A DNA stretch of 64,000 nucleotides from assembly GCF_027920545.1 (NCBI RefSeq), contig NZ_CP115859.1:1116001-1180000 (forward strand). Reading direction: 5' to 3'. Each line of letters opens with the position of its first letter. Positions within the stretch are counted from its first letter, which is position 1. Under the pieces are notes generated by a model. The model had not been told where the DNA came from. It did not search any database and saw nothing but the letters and a program-made list of their open reading frames with translations. Shown piece by piece: positions 1 to 7,666 of this stretch. The position numbers and the translations under genes are program-made. Source of the DNA: Chryseobacterium camelliae (lineage in GTDB: Bacteria > Bacteroidota > Bacteroidia > Flavobacteriales > Weeksellaceae).

Positions 1-1231
1 CTCCGGAATCCGGAAGATAAAATTTACATAAAAGATTGATAACCGTCGATTTTCCGGCACCGCTCAATCCGACCAAAGCAGTTGTTTTTCCGTTTTCGAT
101 TTTCATGGAAACATCGTGTAAAGCCTGAGTTCCGTTAGGATATGTGAAATTGATGTTTTTTAATTCAAACTTTCCTTTAATTTCTTTTTCTACAAAAGTT
201 CCGTTCGGTTCTTTTTCATCATCAGCATTTAAAATATCAAAATATCCTTCTGCATAAATCATGGCATCGTTCATATCATCATAAATCCTGTGAAGCTGGC
301 GAATCGGAGCGGAAACATTGTTAAAAAGCATGATATGAAGCATGATGGCACCAATGGTCATTTGCTGATCCAATACGAGATAAACCGTCAATAAGATAAT
401 TAAAACCACTCCGAACTGTTCGATGAAAGTTTTTAAACCATCATAAATAAAGTTCATTTTCCGGGTGAACATCTGGCTTTCCATGAGCTGCATCTGCAAA
501 TCGTATTGTTTTTTTCCTTCGAATTTTTCACGGACAAAACTTTTAATCACCATAATGGAGTTAATTAAGTTTAATAATCCCGAAGTTTTCTGTTCACGCT
601 GATTTCTCAACGTTCTTCTTACCCCGCCCAACTTTTTCGCCTGAAGCGAACTGATATAAAAATAAATCGGGACAATAATGGTAGAAACAATTCCGACATA
701 CACATTTTGCAGATACATAATAATCAAAGCAATAATGGCATTAGAGAACAATGGCAGGATATCGATAAAAAAGTTCTGCACCAATCTTGTCAGACTTTCA
801 ATTCCTCGGTCAATCCTGATCTGCAGCTTCCCCGATTCGTGGTTTTCATCGTTAAAATAAGCGACTCTGTACGTTAAAATCTTATCAATGGCTGATTGCG
901 CCAAAACAGAACTTACATTGATTCTGATTTTCTCACCATAAAACTTCTGTCCGAAATTGATAAAAATATTCAATAATTCCTTCCCCAATAAAATCACGGA
1001 AATCAATACGAGCACATGAACACCTTCTGACATCGGATGCGGAAGATGGGTAAGTTTGGTAACCTCATCCACGGTATATTTTAACACCAGCGGATTCACC
1101 TGCGCTGCAAGAGCTCCTAAAAATGTAAGGAATAAAGTTCCATAAATCATCAGTCGATAAGGTTTGATAAATGGAATGAGCTGTTTATAAATTCCGAATA
1201 AGGTGACGGTTCTGTTGAAAGGTTTTGCCAT
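1..1231 (-). CDS. ABC exporter, fused permease and ATPase (3' end outside window)
   Basis: Read on the minus strand from ATG at 1231 and open to the window edge, giving about 410 residues. The first ~330 residues carry several hydrophobic segments typical of a type I exporter membrane domain (MsbA/multidrug class). A nucleotide-binding domain follows, with Walker A GLSGAGKST encoded near 43-69. The Walker B, signature and H-loop must lie beyond base 1. Family knowledge: such half-transporters form homodimers in the inner membrane and export lipids, drugs or peptides. The substrate cannot be told from the sequence; it lies next to lptB but in its own reading unit, 84 bases downstream of the lptB stop. 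Confidence 0.9.
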   Translation of the reverse strand, partial: MAKPFNRTVTLFGIYKQLIPFIKPYRLMIYGTLFLTFLGALAAQVNPLVLKYTVDEVTKLTHLPHPMSEGVHVLVLISVILLGKELLNIFINFGQKFYGEKIRINVSSVLAQSAIDKILTYRVAYFNDENHESGKLQIRIDRGIESLTRLVQNFFIDILPLFSNAIIALIIMYLQNVYVGIVSTIIVPIYFYISSLQAKKLGGVRRTLRNQREQKTSGLLNLINSIMVIKSFVREKFEGKKQYDLQMQLMESQMFTRKMNFIYDGLKTFIEQFGVVLIILLTVYLVLDQQMTIGAIMLHIMLFNNVSAPIRQLHRIYDDMNDAMIYAEGYFDILNADDEKEPNGTFVEKEIKGKFELKNINFTYPNGTQALHDVSMKIENGKTTALVGLSGAGKSTVINLLCKFYLPDSG

Positions 1232-1315
1232 AGGAATTGTTTTAACTAAAAAACGTACCGTTTTACAGAGAAAAGGTACATTTTATTCTATTTTTCAGCA
1301 AATATTTGCTTTATT

Positions 1316-2377
1316 TTATCCTTCATAAAAATAAGTGGTCACATAATGCAGCTCCGGTTTAGCGGCTTCTTTTGATTCTGATTCTGCCTGTTCCAATGGG
1401 TAATGTGAATTGATTTCCTTTTTCTGGAACACATAAGAATTATTGGCATTTTTATCAACCACTTCACTGAAGATATGCTGGATTTCCGAATTGCCCAATG
1501 AGGCAAAACTGATGTCTTCAAAACCATGCATCAATCTCAGATCGTCAAACTGGGAGAAATTGTGGTCTACAAAACTCTGGAACTGGGATTTTGAATCAAA
1601 GTTTCCTGCCCAGATGTTGTACGCATACATTTTACTTTTCGGTTTATCGAAAATACTTTGGTACACGAAGTTTTCACCCAGATACGCTTCTCTTACCTGC
1701 GGATCGTTTGCCAGTTCTTCAGGAAGACCTTCTTTGAGAATTCTTCCTTCAAACATAATGTAGGTTTTATTGGTGATCGCTAACGTCTGCTGTACGTTGT
1801 GATCGGTAATCAGAATTCCGATGTTTTTATCGGTAAGACTTCTTACGATTTTCTGAATATCTTCCACCGCAATCGGGTCTACTCCGGCAAAAGGCTCATC
1901 CAGAAGAATAAAGCTTGGGTCTGTCGCAAGACATCTTGCAATTTCCGTTCTACGTCTTTCTCCTCCCGACAAAAGATCTCCTCTGTTTTTACGAACGTGC
2001 TGCAAGGAAAATTCTTCGATCAGCTCATCACATTTTATCTGTTGTTCACGTTTTGAAAGCTTCGTCAGCTGCAGAACTCCCATGATATTATCTTCCACAG
2101 ACAATTTTCTAAATACAGAAGCTTCCTGAGCCAGATAACCGATTCCTTTCTGAGCTCTGCGATACATCGCATCTGAAGTGATTTCCTGCTTATCCAGAAA
2201 AATTTTACCGGAAGTAGGCTTAACCAATCCTACAATCATATAAAACGATGTGGTTTTTCCTGCTCCGTTCGGACCAAGCAATCCAACAATTTCTCCCTGC
2301 TGAACCTGTACTGAAACACCTTTTACAACCTTTTTGGGACCGTATTCCTTGATTAAGTTTTCTCCTCGTAAAATCAT
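1316..2377 (-). CDS. lptB: LPS export ABC transporter ATPase LptB with C-terminal extension
   Basis: 353 residues. The first ~240 form a complete LptB-type ATPase: Walker A GPNGAGKTT at 35-43, signature LSGGE at 136-140, Walker B FILLDE at 156-161 and the H-loop histidine at 193. LptB energises the LptFG complex that pulls lipopolysaccharide out of the inner membrane. Family members usually end near residue 240. Here about 113 extra residues follow (241-353), starting SIFDKPKSK and holding a segment YNIWAGNFDSKSQF. I could not assign that extension with certainty. The start is ATG, six bases after a TATCTTTG promoter element. No other lpt gene lies next to it. Confidence 0.93.
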   Translation of the reverse strand: MILRGENLIKEYGPKKVVKGVSVQVQQGEIVGLLGPNGAGKTTSFYMIVGLVKPTSGKIFLDKQEITSDAMYRRAQKGIGYLAQEASVFRKLSVEDNIMGVLQLTKLSKREQQIKCDELIEEFSLQHVRKNRGDLLSGGERRRTEIARCLATDPSFILLDEPFAGVDPIAVEDIQKIVRSLTDKNIGILITDHNVQQTLAITNKTYIMFEGRILKEGLPEELANDPQVREAYLGENFVYQSIFDKPKSKMYAYNIWAGNFDSKSQFQSFVDHNFSQFDDLRLMHGFEDISFASLGNSEIQHIFSEVVDKNANNSYVFQKKEINSHYPLEQAESESKEAAKPELHYVTTYFYEG

Positions 2378-2382
2378 AGCAG

Positions 2383-2390
2383 CAAAGATA
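2383..2390 (-). promoter_or_regulatory. Putative -7 element TATCTTTG of lptB
   Basis: On the minus strand TATCTTTG matches the Bacteroidota consensus TAnnTTTG. It ends five bases before the lptB ATG, so the transcript would have almost no leader. No good -33 TTTG lies at the expected distance, so the call rests on one box only. Confidence 0.35.
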
Positions 2391-2503
2391 AAGTTTTTTT
2401 GAATTCAATTTTTAGATTACAGCTTACCAATAAAAGTTTTATGATATTTTAAAATTGAACCCGACAATTTTATTTAATTTTATGACACCAATTAACAATC
2501 ATC

Positions 2504-3238
2504 ATGGATATGGAAAACAATCAACAATTAACCGAGCTTTTAGCATTAGATCTTGGAATTAATATCGTTAACCGAAGACCTTATGCAAAAGAGGTTTTCA
2601 AATGGCAGGATATGGATCTTCTACCCCATTCCTCTGCTGATACTTTACTTTGCGAAATTTTTGAATGGAATGGAAGAAACTGGCGAACTACCGGCAATAA
2701 TCTTATCGGGTTTTTATTCTCAGATGCCAACCTGAACACTGTGAAGAATCAATTAATTAACGTTCCCAAACATCCTGCGTTGATTCCTGATTTTGAATTT
2801 ACTAAGGACAGTATGATAGAATACGGACTTTCACTGCCTTCGTTATTCAATATCGGAGTAAACGGGAATATTAAAAGTGCCAAAGATTTTTCAGTACGGG
2901 TAAACGGTGTTACGAAATCCAGAATTACCAATATCGATTCTCCGGGAATAGAAATTCTGAGAAATTATTCTGAATTTACTCAAAATAAGTCCAAAACCTA
3001 TCGAAAAAATATCAAATTTAATTATTTAAGCACTTCTTTGTTCTATGCAGAAAGTGTGGAAATTTATCTTGAAAAAGAATCGGGAGTCGGTTTGGATGTC
3101 AGTTTTCAGACTCAGGATGTAGAAGTGGATGCTAAAATTAATACGGACACTAAAAAGCATTTTGTACTGAAATATAAAGGAAATCAGGCTCCTTTTGCAG
3201 CTAAGTTTACAAAAGGAAAAGATTTTAACATTATGTAG
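2504..3238 (+). CDS. Uncharacterised cytoplasmic protein, 244 residues
   Basis: I do not recognise this protein. It has no signal peptide or membrane segment, so it is probably cytoplasmic. The N-terminal third is mixed and contains WNGRNWRTTGNN. Residues ~115-244 are rich in alternating polar and hydrophobic residues, suggesting beta strands. It stands alone between lptB (divergent) and hemB (convergent) and is followed by a strong hairpin at 3271-3303. Base composition matches its neighbours. The ATG at 2504 is the first in frame; an ATG at 2482 is in another frame. Confidence 0.75.
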   Translation: MDMENNQQLTELLALDLGINIVNRRPYAKEVFKWQDMDLLPHSSADTLLCEIFEWNGRNWRTTGNNLIGFLFSDANLNTVKNQLINVPKHPALIPDFEFTKDSMIEYGLSLPSLFNIGVNGNIKSAKDFSVRVNGVTKSRITNIDSPGIEILRNYSEFTQNKSKTYRKNIKFNYLSTSLFYAESVEIYLEKESGVGLDVSFQTQDVEVDAKINTDTKKHFVLKYKGNQAPFAAKFTKGKDFNIM

Positions 3239-3270
3239 TGTCTCATTTAATGTTAAACTTATTGTAATCA

Positions 3271-3303
3271 CAAATCCCAAAAATGTAAAACTTTTGGGAT
3301 TTG
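3271..3303. terminator. Bidirectional hairpin between the 2504 gene and hemB
   Basis: A perfect 12-bp stem (CAAATCCCAAAA with its complement) around a nine-base loop at 3283-3291, followed on the plus strand by a T-rich stretch. It lies between two convergent genes and can serve both. Confidence 0.8.
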
Positions 3304-3317
3304 TAATTTTTATTAAA

Positions 3318-4307
3318 TTATTTATTTAAAATCATTGCAGCTTCTTTTGCAAAATACGTAAAGATCATATCTGCTCCTGCTCTTTTAAAGCATGTCAAGC
3401 TTTCGATGATGGTTTTATCATTATCCAGCCAGCCATTCTGAGCGGCAGCTTTTACCATTGCATATTCCCCGCTTACGTTGTAAACGGCAATCGGAAGATC
3501 GATTGCTTCACGAACTTTAGAAACAATATCAAGATATGGAAGTCCCGGTTTAATCATGATGATATCTGCACCTTCTTCTACATCTTTATACACTTCATTG
3601 AGTGCTTCACGGGAGTTATGAAAATCCATCTGATAGGTCTTTTTATCTTTCGGAATTTCCATAGTATCTTTTGGTGCACTGTCTAAAGCACTTCTGAACG
3701 GACCGTAAAAAGAACTTGCATATTTTGCGGCATAGCTCAGAATTCCTACATCTGTAAATCCGTTTTCTTCCAAGGCTTCACGAATCGTAAGTACTCTTCC
3801 GTCCATCATGTCACTTGGTGCCACAATGTCAGCTCCGGCTTCTGCATGAGACACAGACATTCTTGCCAATGCATCATTGGTAGCATCGTTCAATATTTTT
3901 CCGTTTTCAATAATTCCGTCATGTCCGTAGATTGAATAAGGATCTAAAGCTACATCCGGCATAACGATCATTTCTGGAACCGCATTTTTGATCGCTCTGA
4001 TCGTATTCTGCATCAATCCGTCTTTATTCCATGCTTCTTTACCGGTATTATCTTTCAGATGATCTGACACCTTCATGTACAAATTGACCGATTTTACTCC
4101 TAAAGAAAATAATTCTTTACATTCTTTCACCGTAAGATCTATGCTCCTCCTGAAAATTCCCGGCATCGACGGGATGGGTTCCTGCTTGTTTTCGCCCTCC
4201 ATTACGAAGATTGGCATTACAAAATCATCCGTTGTAAGAATACTTTCTCTTACTAAACTTCGGATAGATTCGTTCACTCTTAGCCTTCTGTTTCTTGAAT
4301 GTATCAT
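3318..4307 (-). CDS. hemB: Porphobilinogen synthase (delta-aminolevulinic acid dehydratase)
   Basis: 329 residues, the usual length. HemB condenses two 5-aminolevulinate molecules to porphobilinogen in the cytoplasm, an early step of haem and tetrapyrrole synthesis. Visible active-site lysines are K195 (YAAKYASSFYGPFR) and K253 (MIKPG), which bind the two substrates as Schiff bases. The metal-site segment reads DVALDPYSIYGHDG. It has aspartates and alanine where zinc enzymes carry three cysteines, so the enzyme belongs to the zinc-independent, magnesium-type class. It is a single gene, divergent from the small sorting-domain gene at 4427. Confidence 0.97.
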   Translation of the reverse strand: MIHSRNRRLRVNESIRSLVRESILTTDDFVMPIFVMEGENKQEPIPSMPGIFRRSIDLTVKECKELFSLGVKSVNLYMKVSDHLKDNTGKEAWNKDGLMQNTIRAIKNAVPEMIVMPDVALDPYSIYGHDGIIENGKILNDATNDALARMSVSHAEAGADIVAPSDMMDGRVLTIREALEENGFTDVGILSYAAKYASSFYGPFRSALDSAPKDTMEIPKDKKTYQMDFHNSREALNEVYKDVEEGADIIMIKPGLPYLDIVSKVREAIDLPIAVYNVSGEYAMVKAAAQNGWLDNDKTIIESLTCFKRAGADMIFTYFAKEAAMILNK

Positions 4308-4336
4308 TTTTGGAATACTTTTTGAATAAGTTTATG

Positions 4337-4344
4337 CAAATTTA
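4337..4344 (-). promoter_or_regulatory. Putative -7 element TAAATTTG of hemB
   Basis: TAAATTTG on the minus strand fits TAnnTTTG and lies 29 bases before the hemB ATG. A matching -33 box is not evident. Confidence 0.35.
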
Positions 4345-4366
4345 ATACAAGTTCTATAAAAAAGTA

Positions 4367-4397
4367 TTGCAAGAGATTATAGAATTAGTTATTTTTG
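4367..4397 (+). promoter_or_regulatory. Putative promoter of the 4427 gene
   Basis: TTG at 4367-4369 and TATTTTTG at 4390-4397 are separated by 20 bases, matching the Bacteroidota -33/-7 pattern. The -7 box ends 29 bases before the ATG. It is back to back with the hemB promoter. Confidence 0.6.
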
Positions 4398-4426
4398 TTA
4401 TGATATATTCGAGAAATTATAATTGA

Positions 4427-4777
4427 ATGAAAAAACTTTTACTTTTATTTATATTCCTAGGCGCATTTGTTGGATTTTCTAGCAATTTACAAGCTCAACA
4501 AAGAGAGCCTTCTTCCATCTCACAGAAGTCTGATGACGGAATCATTGTAGCTTATCCCAACCCTGCAAAAGATTATTTGGTGGTAAAAGCGAAAGATGCA
4601 TCTTTAAAAGTGAAGAATGTAACTTTCTATTCTATTCTAGGTACTCAAGTAGCCAGCTACGCAGTGAATATGAACTCCGGAGAGATCAATATCGAAAAAC
4701 TGAAACCCGGAAAATATCTGATTCGCTATATTTTAAGCGATAACACCCAAAAGGTTACACAAATAGTAAAACAATAA
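4427..4777 (+). CDS. Minimal secreted protein: signal peptide plus T9SS sorting domain
   Basis: 116 residues. Residues 1-23 are a Sec signal peptide (KKLLLLFIFLGAFVGF core, cleavage near LQAQ). After a ~12-residue linker, residues ~38-116 match the type A T9SS C-terminal domain: the YPNP motif, a middle GTQV strand, a KPGKYLI strand and a basic end (IVKQ). Normally this domain is a tail on a larger cargo that targets it through the outer membrane. Here there is no cargo domain. It could be a free sorting-domain protein, a decoy or structural protein, or the remnant of a larger one. It has its own promoter and a terminator, so it is probably expressed. Confidence 0.88.
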   Translation: MKKLLLLFIFLGAFVGFSSNLQAQQREPSSISQKSDDGIIVAYPNPAKDYLVVKAKDASLKVKNVTFYSILGTQVASYAVNMNSGEINIEKLKPGKYLIRYILSDNTQKVTQIVKQ

Positions 4778-4781
4778 TAAT

Positions 4782-4808
4782 AAATCCTGATAATCATCAG
4801 GATTTTTT
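4782..4808 (+). terminator. Terminator of the 4427 gene
   Basis: A ten-base-pair stem (AAATCCTGAT with its complement) around loop AATC, followed by Ts, starting a few bases after the stop codon. Confidence 0.85.
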
Positions 4809-4882
4809 CTTTTCCATTAATTCTGTTTTAATAATTCCGTAACTTTCGGAACTTTATTATACTAATAGGTAAAAACAAATTA

Positions 4883-5794
4883 ATGCTAAAAGCTGAACAT
4901 ATTAGAAAGACCTACAACGCCGGTAAAAAGGTGGCTTTGGATGACTTCAGCATCCATGTTCCGAAAGGAAGTATTTATGGTCTTTTAGGTCCGAACGGAG
5001 CCGGAAAAACGTCTTTCATCCGTATTATTAACCAAATTACCCAGGCAGATTCCGGAGAGATTCAAATTAACGGAGAAAAACTTAATCCCAATCATATCAG
5101 AAACATCGGTTATATGCCTGAAGAAAGAGGTCTGTATAAAAATATGACGGTTGGCGATCAGCTTCTTTATTTTGGAGAATTGAAGGGAATGAGTAAAAAT
5201 GATGCTCTGAATGAAGCCAAAAAATGGTTCGAAAAACTTCATATCGACCAATGGTGGAAAAAAAAGCTTTCTGAACTTTCCAAAGGAATGGCTCAGAAAA
5301 TTCAGTTTGTTGTGACTGTACTTCACCGACCCCATCTTTTAATCCTGGATGAGCCTTTTTCAGGTTTTGATCCTGTAAATGCCAATTTAATTAAAGATCA
5401 GATCATAGATCTTAAAAATAACGGAACCACGATTATCCTTTCTACGCACAGAATGGAAAGTGTGGAAGAGATGTGTGATTATGTTGCCCTGATTAACAAT
5501 TCTCAAAAAATTATTGACGGAAGGGTTTTTGATGTGAGAGAAAAGTTTAAGAAAAATATTTTTGGTGTGACTCTTTCCGAAGTTAATAATTCTCAATTAG
5601 ACGTTTTCAAAAACAAATATGAGATTTTTAATATGACGAATGAAAACCGTCTGGTTTCTTTTGATCTGAAAAATGAAGCCGATCAGAACAATATTCTTTT
5701 GGATCTTGTCAACGTAGGAAAAGTGCGGTCTTTTGACGAAAGAATTCCTAGCATGAATGAAGTGTTTATCAATGCCGTAAGTAATCATTCTTAA
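4883..5794 (+). CDS. ABC transporter ATPase, NatA-like
   Basis: 303 residues. It carries Walker A GPNGAGKTS near 37-45, a signature loop reading LSKGM (a common variant of LSGGQ in this class), Walker B LLILDEP and an STHRM H-loop. The C-terminal ~80 residues form the accessory domain often seen on ABC-2 ATPases. It pairs with the permease that starts five bases after its stop codon, and together they form an ABC-2 exporter like NatAB. NatAB extrudes sodium in Bacillus, but the substrate here is unknown. Confidence 0.93.
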   Translation: MLKAEHIRKTYNAGKKVALDDFSIHVPKGSIYGLLGPNGAGKTSFIRIINQITQADSGEIQINGEKLNPNHIRNIGYMPEERGLYKNMTVGDQLLYFGELKGMSKNDALNEAKKWFEKLHIDQWWKKKLSELSKGMAQKIQFVVTVLHRPHLLILDEPFSGFDPVNANLIKDQIIDLKNNGTTIILSTHRMESVEEMCDYVALINNSQKIIDGRVFDVREKFKKNIFGVTLSEVNNSQLDVFKNKYEIFNMTNENRLVSFDLKNEADQNNILLDLVNVGKVRSFDERIPSMNEVFINAVSNHS

Positions 5795-5798
5795 TTTT

Positions 5799-7109
5799 AT
5801 GAATAATATTTTTTTAATCACCAAAAGAGAATTTCTTACGCAGGTTAAGAAAAAATCTTTCATTATACTGACTTTGCTGGCTCCTATCCTGTTAATCGCT
5901 TTTGGAGCGGTAATCGGACTGATGTTCAAAGCCAACGAGTCCCACAATATCATTGAAGTTGTAGACAACAGCGGACTTTTTAAAAATGAACTGAAATCTA
6001 CCGACAAGATAGAATACAAAATCATTCCTACGGCTGAAGAACAGTCAAAAATAAACACTCTGAAAGGCAATGAAACCTTAGACGGAATTCTTATTTTACC
6101 GCAGATTCACGATGGAAATTATAATGAGTTTCAGAAAAACACAAGACTGATCGTTAATACTAAAATCGGTTTTGATACCAAGCAACGTATCATTTCTGAC
6201 CTCAGCAATGTTATTAAAAAGGAAAAAATAAAGCAATTGGGTATTGCCGAAACGCAGATTGATGATCTTGACAAAGGTTTCACGCTTAAGACCATTAATG
6301 TTTCGGAAAATAATAAGGAAGATTCCGATCTTGCTCTTGGGGTGAAAAGTGTATTGAGTATGCTTCTCATGTACGTTACCTTCATGTTTATCATTATTTA
6401 CGGAGTAAGAGTAATGCGAAGTGTTCTGGAGGAAAAAAACAACCGTGTTGTAGAGATTATTATTTCTTCGGTAAAGCCTTTTGAACTGATGATGGGAAAA
6501 ATTCTGGGAGTAACTTTGGTAGCCCTGACTCAGTTTATTGTCTGGATCTCGATGTCTGTGGTTGGTGCTTTGGTTTTAAATACCGGATTTTCTTCTATGC
6601 AAAAAAATATTCCGGGAGGGGAAGAAGCAATGATGAGCAAGCTCGATATAACTCAAATTGCTACACAGGTATCGCATAGCTTATTAGAATTAAATTTTCC
6701 TTTAATCATTTTCGTATTCATCATATTTTTCCTTTTAGGATATATTTTCTACAGCTCGATTTATGCAGCAATCGGCTCGGCTGTGGATAATGAAACCGAA
6801 ACTCAGCAATTCACCTTATTTGCTGTATTACCGCTTATGTTGGGAATGTACGGAAGTTTTTCGTTCATCAATAATCCGGACGGTCCGCTTGGGTTCTGGC
6901 TGTCTATCATTCCGTTTACTTCACCGGTTGCCATGATTGCCAGAATACCTTACGGAGTTCCTGCATGGCAAATTGCGTTGTCTATTGCATTGCTTCTGGG
7001 AACCACTATTTTCATGATATTCCTTGCCGGAAAAATCTACCGGGTAGGAATTCTGATGTATGGAAATAAAGCGACTTTAAAGGAAATCTGGAAGTGGATA
7101 AGAAGTTAA
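5799..7109 (+). CDS. ABC-2 type permease, NatB-like
   Basis: 436 residues. There is one N-terminal membrane segment (residues ~20-42), a long extracytoplasmic domain of about 140 residues, then five hydrophobic segments from ~180 to the C-terminus. This is the NatB/CcmB-type ABC-2 topology. The motif RVMRSVLEEKNNRVVEIIISS after the second helix is typical of the family. It is translationally close to the ATPase at 4883-5794 and shares its terminator. Likely an inner-membrane exporter subunit; substrate unknown. Confidence 0.92.
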   Translation: MNNIFLITKREFLTQVKKKSFIILTLLAPILLIAFGAVIGLMFKANESHNIIEVVDNSGLFKNELKSTDKIEYKIIPTAEEQSKINTLKGNETLDGILILPQIHDGNYNEFQKNTRLIVNTKIGFDTKQRIISDLSNVIKKEKIKQLGIAETQIDDLDKGFTLKTINVSENNKEDSDLALGVKSVLSMLLMYVTFMFIIIYGVRVMRSVLEEKNNRVVEIIISSVKPFELMMGKILGVTLVALTQFIVWISMSVVGALVLNTGFSSMQKNIPGGEEAMMSKLDITQIATQVSHSLLELNFPLIIFVFIIFFLLGYIFYSSIYAAIGSAVDNETETQQFTLFAVLPLMLGMYGSFSFINNPDGPLGFWLSIIPFTSPVAMIARIPYGVPAWQIALSIALLLGTTIFMIFLAGKIYRVGILMYGNKATLKEIWKWIRS

Positions 7110-7125
7110 TATGTTGAATCAATAT

Positions 7126-7162
7126 AAAAACGTTTCGTGAACTGTCACGAAACGTTTTTTTT
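7126..7162. terminator. Strong bidirectional terminator
   Basis: A perfect 15-bp stem (AAAAACGTTTCGTGA and complement), tetraloop ACTG and a T-run to 7162. It sits between the natAB-like pair and the convergent 7220 gene; the minus-strand copy also ends in Ts. Confidence 0.92.
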
Positions 7163-7219
7163 AATACTGCGTTATTAGTTTTTATCTTTAAATCATTCTT
7201 TTTGTGTTTTTATTAAATA

Positions 7220-7663
7220 TCAACGGCAAGTATTAGCAATCCCAGTATTACAGGGATCATCCCTATTGGAATTCTGGTTGCTGATTCCTACATTTTTTCT
7301 TTGAAGCTGATTCTGCAGATTAGCAGAAACTCCGTTGACCATGTTGGAAAAACTTTGCTGCCGAATTTCTTTGGAAGCCTGTCTGTCAGATTCTAATCTG
7401 TTTAATTCAGTATCCATCGATTCTTTACTTTGGTTAGCCAGATCATTTGCCCAATCGGTGTATCTGGTAGTATAATCTGATCCGAGAGTTGCAAGACTCA
7501 CAAGACAATCTGTAAGTTTGGATTGAAGAAGACTTTCTCCTCTATACATTTTAATTGTAAGAGATTTGCATTCATTCAATCTGTTTTCTCCTTCCTGAGC
7601 CATTATGAAGTTTAATGTCAGAAAGAAAAAAGCAATTCCTATGATGTTAGAATACGTTTTCAT
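7220..7663 (-). CDS. Uncharacterised exported protein, 147 residues
   Basis: The N-terminal ~22 residues are a signal peptide (IIGIAFFFLTLNFIMAQ), so the mature protein is periplasmic or secreted. The mature part is mostly polar and probably helical (for example SKESMDTELNRLESDRQASK), consistent with a coiled coil. It contains cysteines near residues 33 and 48 and two more at the end (DPCNTGIANTCR) that could form disulphides. It is the last gene of a leftward unit, three bases after the 480-residue gene. I recognise no family. Confidence 0.8.
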   Translation of the reverse strand: MKTYSNIIGIAFFFLTLNFIMAQEGENRLNECKSLTIKMYRGESLLQSKLTDCLVSLATLGSDYTTRYTDWANDLANQSKESMDTELNRLESDRQASKEIRQQSFSNMVNGVSANLQNQLQRKNVGISNQNSNRDDPCNTGIANTCR

Positions 7664-7666
7664 GGT

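Noticed and set aside
678..860. Open frame on the plus strand within the ABC exporter
   Set aside because: It is antisense to the clear coding sequence of the exporter, which has the expected membrane and ATPase motifs.
5597..6070. 157-codon minus-strand frame across the ABC ATPase/permease junction
   Set aside because: Shadow frame antisense to two well-supported genes; no family features.
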